Shown in pieces: positions 62,332-64,000 of a stretch of DNA of 64,000 nt. Where the stretch lies: the NCBI RefSeq assembly GCF_963678635.1, contig NC_087067.1, positions 7,483,716 to 7,547,715 of the forward strand, given 5' to 3'. Every line of letters starts with the position of its first letter. The stretch's first letter is position 1. The notes under the pieces are model-generated. The model was not told the origin of the DNA and searched no databases. It was given only the letters and a program-made list of their open reading frames with translations. This DNA is from Symsagittifera roscoffensis. Taxonomy: Eukaryota > Xenacoelomorpha > Acoela > Convolutidae. The position numbers were made by a program, and so were the translations under genes.

Positions 62332-63338
62332 GTGAGTAGAGTTTAGGCATTGCTTCTTTTAGTGAAAACTCGAGAATTGGAATTGAATTTCTATTTGGTT
62401 GTATGTTTCATTCAATGAATTGTAGATCATTTGATGAAAAAAAGTGTTATCTGTTTATTGATTGGCGCTTTCAGGTCATGTTCCATGCTCGTGTCCATTT
62501 CTTGACAATCAATTTAGCAAATAGTTAGCAACTTTTCAATTTTATTGCCAAATTCATTTTGTAAAACTTTTTTCAAAGCCGATTCACCGAAAGTTTTAAA
62601 ATGCGATTTTCAATTGCGATTTTAATTGCGTTGTCTGTAGAAAAAAAGAATGAAATGATATGTGATGTGTTTTACGATATTGGGCTAGTGTATCATATCG
62701 TTGAGGTTCGAAATGTTGTGGCTGAGTCAATGTGCTGAGCCTGAATAAAAAACGCAAACTCAGTTGATCAATTTGTAAGCAATGATGAGAATGGATACAT
62801 TTGAAATTGTCCGACAAATTATGAAACTACATACAATTTAAAATTTATAGAAAATTTGTAATCGGCTTCGATATGCAAAATTGTTATTCCTCATGAAAAG
62901 TTCTGCTGTCAAAAATGTTTCTTCGTTTGTTTCGCTCATAGAAAGAGATAAGTTTCTTTTTGTGAAATTTGAGCTAAATGTTTTTTTTTATTGCAAGAGA
63001 TTTACAAGTAAACGTGAGATTTAAAAGAAAACGAAATTCGAAAAAAAGAGATTTGAAAGTTTTTAGAGCCAACTGCATGCACACAAAACTCATTTTTCGG
63101 AATCGCTTGAGCCCAAACTCCCGTATAATTGTGTAAGCATATATCGTATGAGAGTTTTTTCATATAGCTTGTCTTAAATCACTCAATTTGTACAAATCAC
63201 TGATCGCAAGTGACGAAGCTTTTGTGTGTGTAAAGCTGCTTCGTATTCTGTGTGTAGAAGCTTTTCTGGGAACAATGGACTCGAAAAGATAGGAAAATAA
63301 ATTTTGCAAGTTGGGATTGAATTTTGGGTCGGCTTTAG
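62332..63338 (+). other. DCN-1-like intron 2
   Basis: About 1 kb, AT-rich, GTGAGT ... GGCTTTAG. I see no gene or repeat of note. Confidence 0.75.
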
Positions 63339-63484
63339 GCAGCTATACCGCTACACATTCGGCTATGCAAAAGACGAAGGAAAGAAGAATTTGGATATCG
63401 ACACAGCTGCCGCCTACTGGACTCTTCTTCTCGAAAACAAATTCATTTTTCTCAACCTCTGGAAAGAGTTTTTATCTGGTGCAG
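63339..63484 (+). CDS. dcn-1: DCN1-like protein, exon 3: middle of the PONY domain
   Basis: It encodes QLYRYTFGYAKDEGKKNLDI, then DTAAAYWTLLLENKFIFLNL and WKEFLSGA, matching the family pattern FYQFTFxFA ... LDxxxAIAYWxLLL ... FxFLDLWxxFL, which includes cullin-contacting helices. Acceptor CTTTAG at 63338, donor CAG|GTTAGT at 63485 (phase 1). The C-terminal quarter (the segment with the conserved W-L-L-D-F and acidic cullin-binding residues) is not found before 64000 and must lie beyond the window. Confidence 0.85.
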
Positions 63485-63939
63485 GTTAGTTATTTTCTGA
63501 ATAAGGTTGCGCTAATTTTAATTTACACGAAGGAAAGTTACCATGTTGAAAAATCTCAAACTGGGCTGATTTCGTCTAAAGGGTAGTCATATGAAATAAT
63601 TAAATTAAAATTTATATCAGTTTAAGTAAACATTAACATTGTTATTGCAACTGGGTACCAGATAATTTTTGATGAACTTGTTTAAAGCATGATGAAATTA
63701 GGAAGGGAACTTTTTTCTTCTGAAAGCCAGTTTTTGGGTATCAGATAACACATTGGCTTAGAGGTTGTGTTTAAACGCGCAATCGGCGTAGTGTATAATT
63801 ACGAACCTTTTTTTCCTACCTAACTTGCAAATAAAAGTGCTCATTAAAAGTAGTGTTCACTTATTTGGAAATTTCACTGTAGCATGGAAAAATTCAATAC
63901 CATCTGTTCTCTTCTTTTTTTGTAGCTAGTGTTTGATAC

Positions 63940-64000
63940 CTGTCCCTTTCTGAGTGGTTAGCGTATGAGACTCATAGTCTCTAGGTCGCAGGTTTCGAAC
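63940..64000 (+). tRNA. tRNA-like sequence, CAU anticodon, truncated by the window edge (possibly pseudogene or SINE head)
   Basis: TGAGTGGTTAGCG resembles a D-arm/A-box, TGAGA-CTCATAG-TCTCT an anticodon arm with CAU (Met), and GGTCGCAGGTTTCGAAC a variable and T region with a B-box-like GGTTTCGAAC. The D-stem pairs poorly and the B-box has one extra T, so this may be a tRNA-derived SINE or a pseudogene in intron 3 of the DCN-1-like gene. Confidence 0.4.

Overview
The window is metazoan nuclear DNA, most likely from a nematode. The one host gene is a DCN-1-like gene at the right end (59.6 kb to beyond 63.5 kb). It is split by spliceosomal introns, and its ATG sits 10 nt downstream of a TTTTTCAG acceptor that looks like a spliced-leader trans-splice site. 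Species identity is inference: no host rRNA or mitochondrial marker is present.

Almost everything left of 59.4 kb is a nest of very large Ty3/gypsy-type LTR retrotransposons. From outside in: (a) a host 154-bp tandem repeat (8039-8324, resuming at 59380) carries a minus-strand solo LTR with ACG target duplications; (b) that LTR received a MITE (8610-9057) and was split by Element 2 (+, 9157-58873, CTG duplications); (c) the 3' LTR of Element 2 was split by Element 3 (+, 33493-58715, ATG duplications), whose two 884-bp LTRs look identical, so it is young; (d) Element 3 was hit by an apparently intact Mutator-like DNA transposon (52466-54823, 9-bp duplication). At the left edge lies Element 1 (minus strand, 7800 to beyond base 1), a decayed copy of the same clade with a large internal deletion, itself inserted in another LTR remnant (7801-8038).

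Without nested insertions, Elements 2 and 3 are about 24.5 and 22.9 kb. Each has an LTR of about 0.9 kb, a primer-binding site fitting the 3' end of tRNA-Asn, a 2.4-3.1 kb structured or repeat-rich leader, a gag-pol frame of about 9 kb (capsid, two CCHC knuckles, aspartic protease, RT, RNase H, integrase with GPF module, then an extension ending in a TARG1-like macrodomain-like region), a conserved splice-acceptor-like site, and a second ORF of about 2,970 codons in the position where retroviruses carry env. That second ORF encodes a coiled coil, an SGNH/GDSL hydrolase with all catalytic blocks, a degenerate second SGNH-like domain, and about 2,000 residues I cannot assign but which are conserved between copies.

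The most unusual signals are this second ORF; the macrodomain-like tail of pol; a 66-nt nearly invariant block inside pol that repeats the hairpin-plus-polypurine-tract module found just before the 3' LTR (candidate central polypurine tract); and a leader RNA hairpin whose 8-bp outer stem is maintained by entirely different sequences in three copies. Every element carries at least one stop or frameshift.
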